From Flavobacteriaceae bacterium (GTDB lineage Bacteria; Bacteroidota; Bacteroidia; Flavobacteriales; Flavobacteriaceae), in contig JAIXYI010000033.1 of the NCBI GenBank assembly GCA_027490305.1, positions 1 to 56,641 of the forward strand: DNA of 56,641 nt. The letters are read 5' to 3'. Under the pieces are notes generated by a model. It saw only the letters and a list, made by a program, of their open reading frames with translations. It made no database searches and had not been told where the DNA came from. Both the position numbers and the translations under genes were made by a program. Position 1 is the stretch's first letter; each line of letters begins with the position of its first letter. Below are positions 1-8,685 of this stretch, piece after piece.

Positions 1-115
1 CCTGCTTAATCAAAGGCGTAAAAATCCCATCTTTGCCAATCAAAGACCTACCGTGGCGGATGTCATCAATAAGACGCTTACTAAATGCTTCGTAATCAAA
101 TTTCTCGTTTTCCAT
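1..115 (-). CDS. IS256-family (mutator type) transposase, N-terminal fragment running off the window
   Basis: Read on the minus strand from the ATG at 113-115, the frame gives MENEKFDYEAFSKRLIDDIR and then HGRSLIGKDGIFTPLIKQ, still open at base 1. This matches the usual opening of Bacteroidota IS256/mutator transposases, in which a short acidic start leads to a GKDG-FTPLIKQ stretch. The catalytic DDE core lies outside the window, so activity cannot be judged. The sequence just upstream, about 116-175, probably holds the element's terminal inverted repeat, but the other end is not visible. The family assignment rests on 38 residues. Confidence 0.72.
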   Translation of the reverse strand, partial: MENEKFDYEAFSKRLIDDIRHGRSLIGKDGIFTPLIKQ

Positions 116-270
116 ATCGGTGTTAAATTACTAAAAAAGTAAATTGACACAGTTTATTGAACATACTCCCTGTCTTCCTTTACCCACTTTTACCAGCAAG
201 TTTTTTACGGAAGCCTTTTTTCGATTCGTCTCTCCGCTCGCTTTCACAATGGACTTCATCGTTTACCTGT

Positions 271-308
271 CATCGTTCATTGTTCATTGTTCATTGTTCA
301 TTGTTCCC
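271..308. repeat. Heptanucleotide tandem repeat (TCATTGT type)
   Basis: Four to five copies of a 7-bp unit, TCATTGT with small variations, lie directly before the leucine-rich-repeat gene. The same 7-bp periodicity with related units recurs in other spacers of the window, at 2952, 5772, 8561, 26600 and 55850. Open frames across it are artefacts of the repeat. Confidence 0.8.
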
Positions 309-346
309 TTCCCTCAACCCAACCCTCATTTCACTATCTTAGCGCC

Positions 347-2935
347 ATGAAACAAACACTACTCCTCCTGTTACTCAGTGTCTTTGCCGCTTCCGCGCAG
401 ATCGTGAACATACCCGATTACCAGTTTAAGACGGCACTGCGTAACGGACTCTGTGTCGATACCGACAACAATGGCGTGCCCGACGCCAATGCCGACCTCA
501 ATAACGACGACGAAATCCAGGTGTCGGAGGCGGAAGCCGTTCAGTACCTCTACATCCTCGCGCAATACAATGTCAGCAACCTCACCGGTATCGAGGCGTT
601 TGTCAACCTGCGCACACTCTATTGCGACTACCACACCCTGACAACCCTTGACGTTTCGATGATGCCCGATCTTCGTTGGCTGACGGTGGTCAGCAACGAC
701 CTCACCACCCTCAACCTCGGCACGATTACGGCCATTGAAAAACTGGATGTCAGCAACAACGCACTTACCTCACTTGACCTCTCGCACCTGCTCAACCTCA
801 AATACCTAAGTTGCGCCAGCAACCCACTCGGATCGCTCGATTTGTCGGTGTGTACGCAACTTGAAGAACTATACTGCAGCGCGAACGGCCTCAGTTCACT
901 CGACCTGTCGACCGTACCCATGTTGAAGAAGCTGTATTGCAGCGATAATGCTATTTCGTCGCTTTCGTTTGCGAACACACCACTTTTGGAGGAACTCACC
1001 TGCTCGTCGACCGATGTAACGACCCTGAACATCAGTTCCCTCTCCAACCTGAAGAAACTGACCGCCGAAAGTTGTCCGCTCAACGGACTCGACATTACCG
1101 GCCTCACGCAACTGACACAGGTGGCGTGCAACTTCAATCAGTTCCAGAGTTTTTCACACGGCAACAACAGCGCCCTGACCTCGTTGCAGATTTCTGGTTA
1201 CCCGGGTAACATCGGCGGAATATTGGATTTATCGGACGTACCGACGCTCAAGACACTTACGTGTAACAGCCAGGGGCTTACGGCGCTCAACCTAACCGGC
1301 CTCCAGCTTACGTCACTCCAGTTCAGCGGTAACCAGATCACTACGATTGACATTAGTAATATGCCCGGACTCACCTCCATCGTCGGGAATTACAACAACC
1401 TGCAATCGATGTTCATCAAGAACGGCGCCGTTAGCAGCGACCAATACCTGTTCAGCTTCTACGGCAACCCGAACCTCCAGTATATCTGCTGTGACGAGGG
1501 CGAACTCAGCGTCATCCAGGCGAAACTGCTCACGAGCCAATACGCCGGCATGAACAACGTCACCTATAACACCTATTGCTCGTTCGTGCCCGGCGGCGCG
1601 TTCCATTCCATCGACGGGGTGGCCCGTTTTGATGACGGCAATAACGGTTGTAGCGACACCGATCCGCTCTTTTCCCACCTGCGGATGAAGGTGGCCGCCG
1701 GGGCGGTAAGCTCGTTTTTGGTGGGAGACGGCACCGGACTCTACGATATCGACCTACAGGCAGGCACCTACACCATTACGCCACAACCGGAGAACCCGAC
1801 CTATTTCACCGTCACGCCCGCCAGTGCCACGATTACCCTGCCTGCCGCTTCCAACCCGATCACACAGGCTTTCTGCATTAAAGCCAACGGCAGCCATCCC
1901 GACGTCGAGGTCGCTATCGTGCCGGAAAACCGTGCGCGCCCGGGCTTTGTTACACGCTATGAAATTGTCCTTCGAAACAAAGGCAACAAAACCGCTTCCG
2001 GCGTCGTGAACTTTGATTTTCCGGAAGATTACCTCACAGCGGCCTCGGTCAACCCGGCCCCGGATACCGATTCGGACACGGCTTATAGCTGGAGTTACAG
2101 CGATCTGTTGCCCTATGAAATCCGGACGTACCATGCGTGGTTTACCCTCAACACACCGCTTGATCCCGACTTCCCGCTTGAAAGCGGCGACGTGTTGTCG
2201 TATACGGCTTCCGCCACGCTTCAATATACAGATGACCTTCCGGCCGACAACACCTTCACGTTCAACCACCGCGTGGTGAACTCGAACGACCCGAACGACA
2301 AAACCTGCCTCGAAGGCGACACCATCGTGCCGGAGAAAGTAGGGGATTACGTCCATTACGTCATCCGCTTCGAAAACGTCGGATCGGCTGAGGCGGAGAA
2401 TGTAGTGGTAAAAGACGTAATCGATACCACCAAATTCGATATCAATACATTGGTGCCGCTTACCGGAAGTCATGATTTCGTGACAAAAATCCGGAATACA
2501 AATACCGTCGAGTTCATCTTCGAGAACATTATGCTGCCGTTCGACGACGCCAATAACGACGGGTACGTGAGTTTCAAAATCAAGACCAAACCGAGCCTGG
2601 TGCTGGGCAATACGTTCAGCAACAGTGCGTCGATCTACTTCGATTTCAACGCCGCCATTGTCACCAATACCGCCCTGACCACGGTCGCCAACCTCGGGAC
2701 ATCGGGCTTTGGGGATACCTCCCTTTCCGTGTGGCCGAATCCGGTGCGTGATCGACTCTATGTCACCACGACACAACCCGTCGACTACCTCGAACTCACC
2801 GACCTGTCAGGCCGCAGCCTCCGTGCCATCGCCCACAGCGAATCGGTTTCGGTAGCCGGACTCCCGACAGGTGTTTACCTACTTACGGTAACGTCGGGCG
2901 GAAAAGCGATGGCACGGAAAGTGGTGGTGGAGTAG
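347..2935 (+). CDS. Secreted leucine-rich-repeat protein with type IX secretion C-terminal sorting domain
   Basis: 862 aa from the ATG at 347. An upstream in-frame start at 287 would add only residues encoded by the heptad repeat, whereas the ATG at 347 starts a clean signal peptide (MKQTLLLLLLSVFAASAQ). Residues about 90-370 hold leucine-rich repeats of about 21 residues with an L-x-L-DLS-x-L-x-L-xCxxN pattern. A beta-sandwich middle section follows. Near residue 640 comes the NSNDPNDK motif and conserved domain found before sorting signals in many flavobacterial surface proteins (DUF7619-like). The last ~75 residues (VWPNPVRDRLYV to VYLLTVTSGGKAMARKVVVE) are a typical type A sorting domain. 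Inference: exported by type IX secretion and surface-attached or released; the ligand is unknown. Confidence 0.9.
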   Translation: MKQTLLLLLLSVFAASAQIVNIPDYQFKTALRNGLCVDTDNNGVPDANADLNNDDEIQVSEAEAVQYLYILAQYNVSNLTGIEAFVNLRTLYCDYHTLTTLDVSMMPDLRWLTVVSNDLTTLNLGTITAIEKLDVSNNALTSLDLSHLLNLKYLSCASNPLGSLDLSVCTQLEELYCSANGLSSLDLSTVPMLKKLYCSDNAISSLSFANTPLLEELTCSSTDVTTLNISSLSNLKKLTAESCPLNGLDITGLTQLTQVACNFNQFQSFSHGNNSALTSLQISGYPGNIGGILDLSDVPTLKTLTCNSQGLTALNLTGLQLTSLQFSGNQITTIDISNMPGLTSIVGNYNNLQSMFIKNGAVSSDQYLFSFYGNPNLQYICCDEGELSVIQAKLLTSQYAGMNNVTYNTYCSFVPGGAFHSIDGVARFDDGNNGCSDTDPLFSHLRMKVAAGAVSSFLVGDGTGLYDIDLQAGTYTITPQPENPTYFTVTPASATITLPAASNPITQAFCIKANGSHPDVEVAIVPENRARPGFVTRYEIVLRNKGNKTASGVVNFDFPEDYLTAASVNPAPDTDSDTAYSWSYSDLLPYEIRTYHAWFTLNTPLDPDFPLESGDVLSYTASATLQYTDDLPADNTFTFNHRVVNSNDPNDKTCLEGDTIVPEKVGDYVHYVIRFENVGSAEAENVVVKDVIDTTKFDINTLVPLTGSHDFVTKIRNTNTVEFIFENIMLPFDDANNDGYVSFKIKTKPSLVLGNTFSNSASIYFDFNAAIVTNTALTTVANLGTSGFGDTSLSVWPNPVRDRLYVTTTQPVDYLELTDLSGRSLRAIAHSESVSVAGLPTGVYLLTVTSGGKAMARKVVVE

Positions 2936-2951
2936 GGAAGTCGTGGGTTGG

Positions 2952-3011
2952 AATTGATAATTGATAATTGACAATTGATAATTGACAATTGATAATTGAC
3001 AATTGATAATT
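2952..3011. repeat. Heptanucleotide tandem repeat (TTGATAA/TTGACAA)
   Basis: Eight consecutive 7-bp units alternate between TTGATAA and TTGACAA in the spacer after the leucine-rich-repeat gene. The alternation is regular enough to suggest growth by slippage of a 14-bp double unit. No gene or terminator hairpin is apparent within it. Confidence 0.9.
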
Positions 3012-3067
3012 TCTACTAACTCTCTCCTCTCTTCCCGGGCGATATCCAACGTGACCCGTTCCCATTT

Positions 3068-3493
3068 CTAGTTCGTTGCGATCGAACCGGGACGGCTGTT
3101 TTTCTTTTTTAGTGACCTTATCAGGCAAATAAATCCCGCCAGTGAAATAAGGGCTGATGCGACCATGTCTTCCTGAATTGCGTCGATTTCATCAATAAAG
3201 AAAATACGTTTCCCATCGGGAGCAAGGATCACCTTGATTTTGTCGTCGACAAGATGAACCGCACACTGACCGCGGCTGATGGATTTGATAATCGTCCGGT
3301 CAAGGTAACGAACGGTAATGATCACCCCTCTCCGATAGCTAAGGGCGTCACAGTCGGCGGGTTTGTCCGTCACATCCACTACTACTTCCCTGCCTTTTTG
3401 ATAATCCTGTTGTAGGTGGTATTCCGATACGATTCCAAAAATGCCGAATACGATTAAAAGAAGAGACGCAATGACGAGTGGTTTTCTAAACAT
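3068..3493 (-). CDS. Small two-pass membrane protein of unknown function
   Basis: 141 aa from the ATG at 3493 (MFRKPLVIASLLLIVFGIFG). An upstream ATG at 3526 would add 11 residues and cannot be excluded. There is one hydrophobic segment at about residues 5-24 and another near 115-130, followed by a basic tail (RSLKKKNSRPGS). The central ~85 residues are polar, contain two Cys and a beta-rich pattern, and should lie between the helices, probably outside the cytoplasm. I do not recognise the family. It lies downstream of a degraded pirin gene with the same orientation. Confidence 0.6.
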   Translation of the reverse strand: MFRKPLVIASLLLIVFGIFGIVSEYHLQQDYQKGREVVVDVTDKPADCDALSYRRGVIITVRYLDRTIIKSISRGQCAVHLVDDKIKVILAPDGKRIFFIDEIDAIQEDMVASALISLAGFICLIRSLKKKNSRPGSIATN

Positions 3494-3535
3494 CTTTTGC
3501 ACAGTTACGCTAATATACGGGAACAACCGTACCTT

Positions 3536-3828
3536 TTATTCAATTGTTACTACAACGTCTTTCGGCGTCACGTCTTTCGTAGAAGGCTCCGTAAATGAAA
3601 AGATGCTATTCCGAAAGATCAATACATCTCCTGCCTTCACATCGTGAATAATGTACGTCAATGTTGCAATACCCCTGTGAGGATGGGCACCCATCCCGTT
3701 TTTACTGATCGTTTCCTTAATGTACGGAGCTACATAGTCCAAGAATATGAACGGACCAACAGAATGACCATATCGATTTGGCAAAATCCGTTGTATTTGT
3801 AAAGGAACCAGGGCTGCTCTTTGTCCAT
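3536..3828 (-). pseudogene. Pirin-family gene remnant, frameshifted and internally deleted
   Basis: The minus-strand frame from the ATG at 3828 reads MDKEQPWFLYKYNGF. The pirin-like sequence then continues in another frame as LPNRYGHSVGPFIFLDYVAP and GAHPHRGIATLTYI. The switch falls at a run of four T (GGATTTTGCC); a fifth T would restore the frame, so a 1-base deletion is likely. After GIATLTYI the usual pirin metal-binding continuation is absent and a short unrelated-looking 36-residue end follows, so an internal deletion is also likely. Pirins are cupin-fold metal proteins, but this copy cannot make a complete one. A sequencing error could explain the frameshift, not the missing middle. 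Confidence 0.72.
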
Positions 3829-3877
3829 GTGATGATTAACCGGTTTGTTTCTTCATTTTGGGGTTTTTAAAAAATAT

Positions 3878-3909
3878 AAAAAAGCCGCTGTTGAAATCAG
3901 CGGCTTTTA
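3878..3909 (-). terminator. Rho-independent terminator after the SnoaL-like gene
   Basis: The inverted repeat GCCGCTG/CAGCGGC with an 8-base loop lies 10 bases beyond the stop codon of the minus-strand gene at 3919. On that strand a U-rich run follows the stem. Confidence 0.8.
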
Positions 3910-3918
3910 CAGAGATCA

Positions 3919-4344
3919 TCAGGCAAAACTTCCACCACTCATCGCTTTTTGGAAGGCTTGTGGATTCCAATATTCACGATAGTTGACGATCAGGTCGTTT
4001 TCGAATGTTACAAAGGTGGCATAGCTCATTTCGTAAGGATTGCCATTGCCAATAACAACACCTGATGCACTCCATTCGGCCACGGCCATATTTGGATTAT
4101 TTGTGCTGTAAATTTGCAGTGTGGGTAACGACTTAACGTCAATAAAATTGGGGTAGTCCTTTAAGTAGTTATACAGAGCTTCTTTGCCTTCAAATCTGTT
4201 TTGCATCCCTTCTGGCGCAAAAGGGAATTCGGCAATTACGTCGTCGGCACATAACTCCGACCAACCCTTCATGTCTTTTGCAAGAAATTTGTCTAAACTA
4301 TTTCGCAGTAATTGTGTTGCTTCTGCTTTGTTGGAACTTTGCAT
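3919..4344 (-). CDS. SnoaL/NTF2-like fold protein
   Basis: 141 aa with the alpha+beta cone fold pattern of SnoaL-like or PhzA/B-like proteins: an N-terminal helix (ATQLLRNSLDKFLAKDMKGW), then WSELCADDVIAEFPFAPEG with the acidic/proline signature after the second helix, then strands ending in IVNYREYWNPQAF. Such proteins bind small hydrophobic molecules, and some are isomerases or hydrolases; the substrate cannot be read from sequence. It lies convergent to nothing and is followed on the same strand by its own terminator. The Crp-type regulator gene upstream has the same orientation and may control it. Confidence 0.8.
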   Translation of the reverse strand: MQSSNKAEATQLLRNSLDKFLAKDMKGWSELCADDVIAEFPFAPEGMQNRFEGKEALYNYLKDYPNFIDVKSLPTLQIYSTNNPNMAVAEWSASGVVIGNGNPYEMSYATFVTFENDLIVNYREYWNPQAFQKAMSGGSFA

Positions 4345-4449
4345 TTTTGTCGTATTTAAGTAATTTAACGGTACAAAATTGACATCAAATCACTTAAAAA
4401 ACCACCCCAAAAAGCAAATAAAAACGTTGCCTTTTGACAACGATAACGG

Positions 4450-5028
4450 CTATTTTTTATAGCCTCTTATACGACTCAACGTACTTTTGGTAATGCCTAT
4501 ATAAGAGGCTATGATATGCAAAGGGAAACGTTGGATAAATTGGGGATGATTTTTTGCAAATTCGTGGTAACGTTCCTCTGCGTTCTGGCTAATTGATGAA
4601 TTCAGTCTTCGATGAGACGCAATGGCGTTTCTTTCATCAAGTTTTTGAAACATTGTAACCAAGGCCGGTATTTTCTCCATTAAATCAAGCATTTCTGCTC
4701 TTGAAATAACCAGTAATTCAGTGTCCTCCCAAGCATCAATATTGTAGCGGGACGGCGTCAGCATAATTGAACTTTCCCGGTCTGTTGCCCAATAGTTTTC
4801 TGTATATAAATGAAGTATATGCTCAACCCCGTTTTCATCAACACGGTACATTCTCATAGCGCCTTTGATGATAAAGCCGGTGAACGTACACACTTCTCCC
4901 TCCTGGAGAAAGTATTGCTTTTTTCTTACTTTTTTCAACTTGAATGAAGACGAGAGTAAGAGTTCTTCTTGCTTCGTCAACGGTTTGATGTTATGTTTAT
5001 TGATGTAAGGTATTAGAATTTGGTGCAT
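4450..5028 (-). CDS. Crp/Fnr-family transcriptional regulator
   Basis: 192 aa, the usual length for the short Bacteroidota Crp-type regulators. The N-terminal half carries a cyclic-nucleotide-binding-type beta barrel (KKVRKKQYFLQEGEVCTFTG, FIIKGAMRMYRVDENG). The C-terminal ~45 residues form a helix-turn-helix (FPLHIIASYIGITKSTLSRIRGYKK). The canonical cAMP-contact Arg-Ser pair of Crp is not evident, so the ligand is unknown. About 100 bases separate it from the SnoaL-like gene downstream, which may be a target. The region is more AT-rich than the core genes around it, suggesting a later arrival. Confidence 0.9.
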   Translation of the reverse strand: MHQILIPYINKHNIKPLTKQEELLLSSSFKLKKVRKKQYFLQEGEVCTFTGFIIKGAMRMYRVDENGVEHILHLYTENYWATDRESSIMLTPSRYNIDAWEDTELLVISRAEMLDLMEKIPALVTMFQKLDERNAIASHRRLNSSISQNAEERYHEFAKNHPQFIQRFPLHIIASYIGITKSTLSRIRGYKK

Positions 5029-5380
5029 AAATAGGAAGTAGTCAATAAAGAGAGTATATACCTTATACAGTTGTAATATGTCGTTTACCCACTGGTTAGT
5101 GAGTTATCGTGCACCAGCACACAGTCCCCAAATATACAAATAAACGCAGGTACATATGGTAAATTAAAATACTGTAAGTCATTACTTTGGATGTTCTTTA
5201 TCAAGCAAATCTCCCTCAGACGGAATGATTTTCCGGCGTTATAATCGCAACAATCTGGTTACCTACCATCAGCAACAAACGTTCTACAAAAACAACGATC
5301 GCGGAAATGGAAAGAAGAGGAAAAAGGGGAATGCACCCATTTTCAAACTCATGAAACAAACGGCGCGGGATTCCTTAAAA
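5029..5380. other. Gene-free spacer upstream of the 21-bp repeat array
   Basis: About 350 bases after the start of the Crp-type gene with no supported coding frame. It should contain that gene's promoter on the minus strand, but no convincing TAnnTTTG box with a spaced TTG was found. A short plus-strand frame starting at 5225 has no protein-like composition before it runs into the repeat array. Confidence 0.5.
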
Positions 5381-5611
5381 AGTAGCTTTAAACCGAATTT
5401 TAGTAGCCTAAAAGCGAATAAAAGTAGGCGTAAACCTAATTTAAGTAGCCCTAAGGTGAATTTAAGTAGCCTAAAACCTAATTTAATTAGCTTTAAACCG
5501 AAATAATTTAGCTTTAAACCTACTTAATTTCGGTTTAAACAGAATTAAATTCGCTTTTTCCCTACTTAAATTAGGGATAAAGCTAATAAAATTCGGCTTG
5601 AGGTGATTTAT
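5381..5611. repeat. Degenerate 21-bp tandem repeat array (11 units)
   Basis: Units start at 5381 and every 21 bases after it (5402, 5423, 5444, 5465, 5486, 5507, 5528, 5549, 5570, 5591). The first unit reads AGTAGCTTTAAACCGAATTT plus T. Later units keep the AGTAGC/ATTAGC start and a TTTAAACC/TAAACC centre, and the last ones resemble the reverse complement. As 21 is divisible by three, both strands stay open over the array, giving the spurious low-complexity frames 5225-5506 (+) and 5483-5761 (-). The spacing does not fit a CRISPR, because there are no unique spacers. Confidence 0.85.
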
Positions 5612-5761
5612 TTCGGTTGTAGGTGCCATTATCACACCCCAATTCTCCTCCGGAAAACCGGCCATCCCGTTCTGCTGCGTATCGAAGCGTGTGTAGTTGA
5701 CTTCCACGCCGTAAAATCCCGTTACGTCTTCCATAAGTCCGTTGCTATCGTACAAAAACAT
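5612..5761 (-). other. Possible gene-start remnant before the repeat array
   Basis: A minus-strand frame starting at 5761 (MFLYDSNGLMEDVTGFYGVE, then VNYTRFDTQQNGMAGFPEEN) has ordinary protein-like composition for about 54 residues. It then runs into the 21-bp repeats, where the sequence becomes low-complexity. It could be the 5' remnant of a lost gene. No family is recognised, and the call is weak. Confidence 0.25.
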
Positions 5762-5771
5762 AAATCCGGAT

Positions 5772-5896
5772 GAGTTGATAGTTCATAGTTGATAGTTTAT
5801 GGTTGATAGTTCTTAGTTGACAGTCGACCACCCTCACCCCTGAACCCTGAACCCTGAACCCTCAACCCTCAAAACTCAACCCTCAAAACTTCAAAC
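5772..5896. repeat. Heptanucleotide tandem repeats (TTGATAG type, then CCCTGAA/CCCTCAA type)
   Basis: Two runs of 7-bp units lie back to back. The first (about 5775-5825) reads TTGATAG, TTCATAG, TTTATGG, TTCTTAG and so on. The second (about 5838-5896) reads CCCTGAA three times, then CCCTCAA and AACTCAA. The second run ends at the promoter box of mnmA. Confidence 0.88.
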
Positions 5897-5901
5897 TATC
5901 G

Positions 5902-5909
5902 TATCTTTG
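5902..5909 (+). promoter_or_regulatory. Bacteroidota-type -7 promoter box of mnmA
   Basis: TATCTTTG matches the TAnnTTTG consensus of flavobacterial promoters and ends 17 bases before the mnmA start. No TTG box was found at the usual 17-23 base distance, where the heptad repeat lies. Assignment is by motif only. Confidence 0.5.
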
Positions 5910-5926
5910 CAGAAAATTTCAACTCC

Positions 5927-7111
5927 ATGAAACGCGTAGTCGTAGGACTCTCAGGCGGAGTCGACTCCTCCGTCGCCGCCTACCTGCTCCAGCAACAAGG
6001 ATACGAAGTCATCGGGCTGTTCATGAAGAACTGGCACGACGACACCGTCACCATATCTGACGAATGCCCGTGGCTCGAAGACAGCAACGACGCACTCCTC
6101 GTCGCCGAAAAACTCGGAATCCCCTTCCAGACCATCGATCTTAGCGAGCAGTATAAAGAGCGCATCGTCGACTATATGTTCAACGAATACGAAAAAGGCC
6201 GCACGCCCAATCCCGACGTACTCTGCAACCGCGAGATCAAATTCGACGTCTTCCTCAAGATCGCCCTCGAACTCGGCGCCGATTACGTTGCCACCGGCCA
6301 CTATTGTCGCAAAGGCGAAACCGTCGTCAACGGCCAGCCGGTCTACCAACTGCTGGCGGGCGTCGATACCAACAAAGACCAATCGTATTTCCTTTGCCAA
6401 CTCTCGCAGGAACAGTTGTCTAAAGCGCTCTTCCCTATAGGCGAACTCACCAAACCCGAAGTGCGGCGCATTGCGGCCGAAAACGATTTGGTGACGGCCG
6501 AGAAAAAAGATTCACAAGGACTTTGCTTCATCGGAAAAGTACGCCTGCCCGAATTCCTGCAACAAAAACTGCAGCCCAAAGAAGGCGTTATCGTGCAGGT
6601 CGACGCCCACGACGGTATTTTCGACCGCCACCTCGACCATGCCACGTCGCCTAAAGAACGCCTTGCACTGGCGGCCGCTGATGTCCCGCTCGACGGACAC
6701 GGAAAAGTCGTCGGCAAACACCCCGGCGCGCACTACTTCACGATCGGGCAACGCAAAGGCCTCAACGTAGGCGGCACACCCGAACCACTGTTCGTCATCG
6801 GCACCGACGTCGAAACCAATACGATTTATACGGGCATGGGGCACGACCACCCCGGACTCTACAAATCCGCCCTTTTCGTCCAAGGCCCTGAAGTCCACTG
6901 GATCCGCGAAGACCTCCGCCTCCGCGACGGCGAAACACGCGATGTGATGGCCCGCATCCGCTACCGCCAGCCGCTGCAAAAAGCCACGCTCCATCAGTTC
7001 GACAACGGCCTCTACGTCGCCTTCGAAACCCCGCAATCGGCCATCACCGAAGGGCAATTCGTCGCCTGGTACGACGGCGACGAGCTACTCGGCTCGGGCG
7101 TGATTTCGTGA
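5927..7111 (+). CDS. mnmA: tRNA-specific 2-thiouridylase MnmA
   Basis: 394 aa, full length. It catalyses sulfur transfer to position 2 of wobble uridine U34 in tRNA for Lys, Glu and Gln, after ATP activation of the base. The PP-loop SGGVDSS is at residues 9-15. The two catalytic cysteines are visible: Cys100 in [12 protein letters not shown] and Cys200 in [11 protein letters not shown], matching Cys102 and Cys199 of E. coli. The C-terminal beta-barrel regions ([23 protein letters not shown]) are intact. It is transcribed alone, convergent with hom. mnmD, which acts on the neighbouring C5 side chain of the same uridine, lies 22 kb away in this window. Confidence 0.97.
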   Translation: MKRVVVGLSGGVDSSVAAYLLQQQGYEVIGLFMKNWHDDTVTISDECPWLEDSNDALLVAEKLGIPFQTIDLSEQYKERIVDYMFNEYEKGRTPNPDVLCNREIKFDVFLKIALELGADYVATGHYCRKGETVVNGQPVYQLLAGVDTNKDQSYFLCQLSQEQLSKALFPIGELTKPEVRRIAAENDLVTAEKKDSQGLCFIGKVRLPEFLQQKLQPKEGVIVQVDAHDGIFDRHLDHATSPKERLALAAADVPLDGHGKVVGKHPGAHYFTIGQRKGLNVGGTPEPLFVIGTDVETNTIYTGMGHDHPGLYKSALFVQGPEVHWIREDLRLRDGETRDVMARIRYRQPLQKATLHQFDNGLYVAFETPQSAITEGQFVAWYDGDELLGSGVIS

Positions 7112-7169
7112 ATAGGTTAGGGTAGGGCGCCCCGGCGATTTACGTCTCGGCTAACCCCGACGTTGCCTC

Positions 7170-7262
7170 CGCCGGCGGGCTATCCGCTATAGCTTTGTGG
7201 CCCCGAAAAGCAGGGGGCCACAAAGGCTGCCGCTCCTATCCCTGGCGCAACCGTCCCCGCCG
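7170..7262. repeat. Intergenic palindromic repeat element
   Basis: A perfect 12-bp inverted repeat, CTTTGTGGCCCC (7193-7204) and GGGGCCACAAAG (7214-7225) with a 9-base loop, sits between GGGCTATCCGCTATAG and GCTGCCGCTCCTATCCC. I recall similar blocks between genes in many flavobacterial genomes. It has no U-run, so it is a poor terminator, although it lies between convergent mnmA and hom. Confidence 0.6.
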
Positions 7263-7283
7263 GGACGTTCGTCCTGTAAAAGC

Positions 7284-8561
7284 CTATATGACAAACGCAG
7301 GCACCGACTGTTCCGAGGTTGTTTCGGTAGTGTCGACGGCCAACGCTTCCGTCTCCGCATCCACCCCAAACAACACGATTGACTTAGGCAACGAATCCTC
7401 CGACAGCAATCGCAGTCGCTCAAACGACAGCGTCCCGATCGTATAGCCTTCATCCGCATTGCCATAGGTTTCCGTCACCGAACGGAAGTAGCGGCGCAAC
7501 GCCATCGCGTCGTCCTGTCGGTAGCGCAGTAGGATCGTCACCTCAAAATCATCCGATAACGCCGTCGCCCCATCCTGCTGTATTTTGCGGTATTCATAAC
7601 GGTAATCGTAGCTCAATGCCGAAATGTCGCTGATCACCGCCGAAGCTGTCGGATGTGCACCGGCACCGCGTCCTACAAAAAACTGCTCGTCGGCAAAGCG
7701 CGTGCGGGTCACCACACCGTTGAACACGTCGTCCACGCCAAACAAACGCTCGTGCGGTGCCACGAACCGCGGTGTCACGTAGGCCGCAATCCGCCCGTCC
7801 GCCCGCCGGAATGCCTCCGCCACCAGTTTGATTTTGAGGCCCTTCTCACGGGCGTAGTTGAGTTCCAGCGCGCCGAGTCCGTCGATACCCAACGTCAGGA
7901 TGTCGTCCGGCGCCGCCACGTGCCCAAACGCATGCGCCAGCAACAGCAACAGTTTGTATTTGGCGTCGAAACCACCCGTGTCAAGCGTTGGGTCGCTTTC
8001 GGCGTATCCCTTTGCCTGGGCATCGCACAGCGCCTCGTCATACGACACCCCCTCGGTGGCCGTCTTCGTCAGGATGTAATTCGTCGAGCCGTTCACGATA
8101 CCCTGAATCGATTCGAGAAGGTCGTTGTTGTAATACTCTTCCAGGTTCCGGATAATCGGCATACTCGCACAGGCCGCGGCTTCATACAACAGCGGCACGC
8201 CGACCTCCTGTTGCAACGCATGGAATTCCGCGAAATGCGTCGCCAGCACTTTTTTGTTCGCAGACACCACGGCCTTCCCGTTGCGCAGTGCACGAGTGAT
8301 GATGGGGTAAGCCGCTTCGGCATCGTCGATCAGTTCGACGATCACGTTAATCTCCGGATCGTCCAGTAGTTCGCTGGCATCGTACGTAAAAAACGACGCG
8401 TCAACCGGACGCGCCTTGTGCGGATCGCGCACACAGACTTTTTTGATATGCGCCGGAAAACCCGGCGTTTTTTGCAAGACGTCATACAGGCCATAGCCGA
8501 CACAGCCGAAGCCGAATAATCCGATGGTAAGGTGTTTGCGTTGGGCGGGAAGTGAGCTCAT
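7284..8561 (-). CDS. hom: Homoserine dehydrogenase
   Basis: 425 aa. It reduces aspartate semialdehyde to homoserine with NAD(P)H, the branch point to threonine and methionine. An N-terminal Rossmann fold has GFGCVG at residues 17-22. The AVVSANKKVLA segment follows, then the homoserine-dehydrogenase core with SIQGIVNGSTNYILT, YAESDPTLDTGGFDAKYKL and a hydrophobic helix (LLLLAHAFG). The last ~80 residues are a small alpha/beta domain (FEVTILLRYRQDDAMALRRY) consistent with an ACT-like module. There is no aspartokinase fusion. It lies downstream of the SAM-riboswitch-controlled trans-sulfuration gene on the same strand, 574 bases away across repeats, so shared methionine-dependent control is likely but not certain. 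Confidence 0.95.
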   Translation of the reverse strand: MSSLPAQRKHLTIGLFGFGCVGYGLYDVLQKTPGFPAHIKKVCVRDPHKARPVDASFFTYDASELLDDPEINVIVELIDDAEAAYPIITRALRNGKAVVSANKKVLATHFAEFHALQQEVGVPLLYEAAACASMPIIRNLEEYYNNDLLESIQGIVNGSTNYILTKTATEGVSYDEALCDAQAKGYAESDPTLDTGGFDAKYKLLLLLAHAFGHVAAPDDILTLGIDGLGALELNYAREKGLKIKLVAEAFRRADGRIAAYVTPRFVAPHERLFGVDDVFNGVVTRTRFADEQFFVGRGAGAHPTASAVISDISALSYDYRYEYRKIQQDGATALSDDFEVTILLRYRQDDAMALRRYFRSVTETYGNADEGYTIGTLSFERLRLLSEDSLPKSIVLFGVDAETEALAVDTTETTSEQSVPAFVI

Positions 8562-8685
8562 AGTGTTGAGTTTTGAGTGTTGAGTTTTGAGTTGATAGTG
8601 GAAGCGTGAGTTGAGAGTTCATAGATCATAGTTCAGAGTAGGAGTTGTGAGTTGCTACTTGCTCCTTGATACTTGCTCCTTCCTT

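Noticed and set aside
1754..2776. 340-codon frame on the minus strand opposite the leucine-rich-repeat gene
   Set aside because: Composition is that of an antisense shadow; the plus-strand gene has clear domains and a sorting signal.
5381..5611. Possible CRISPR array
   Set aside because: Units are contiguous 21-mers without unique spacers, and no cas genes are present.
5225..5761. Two opposed low-complexity frames rich in SLKPN/SRFKAN over the 21-bp array
   Set aside because: They exist because 21 is a multiple of three; no start context, promoter or conserved domain.
7193..7225. Strong hairpin as a terminator for mnmA/hom
   Set aside because: No T-run on either side; better explained as part of a repeated palindromic element.
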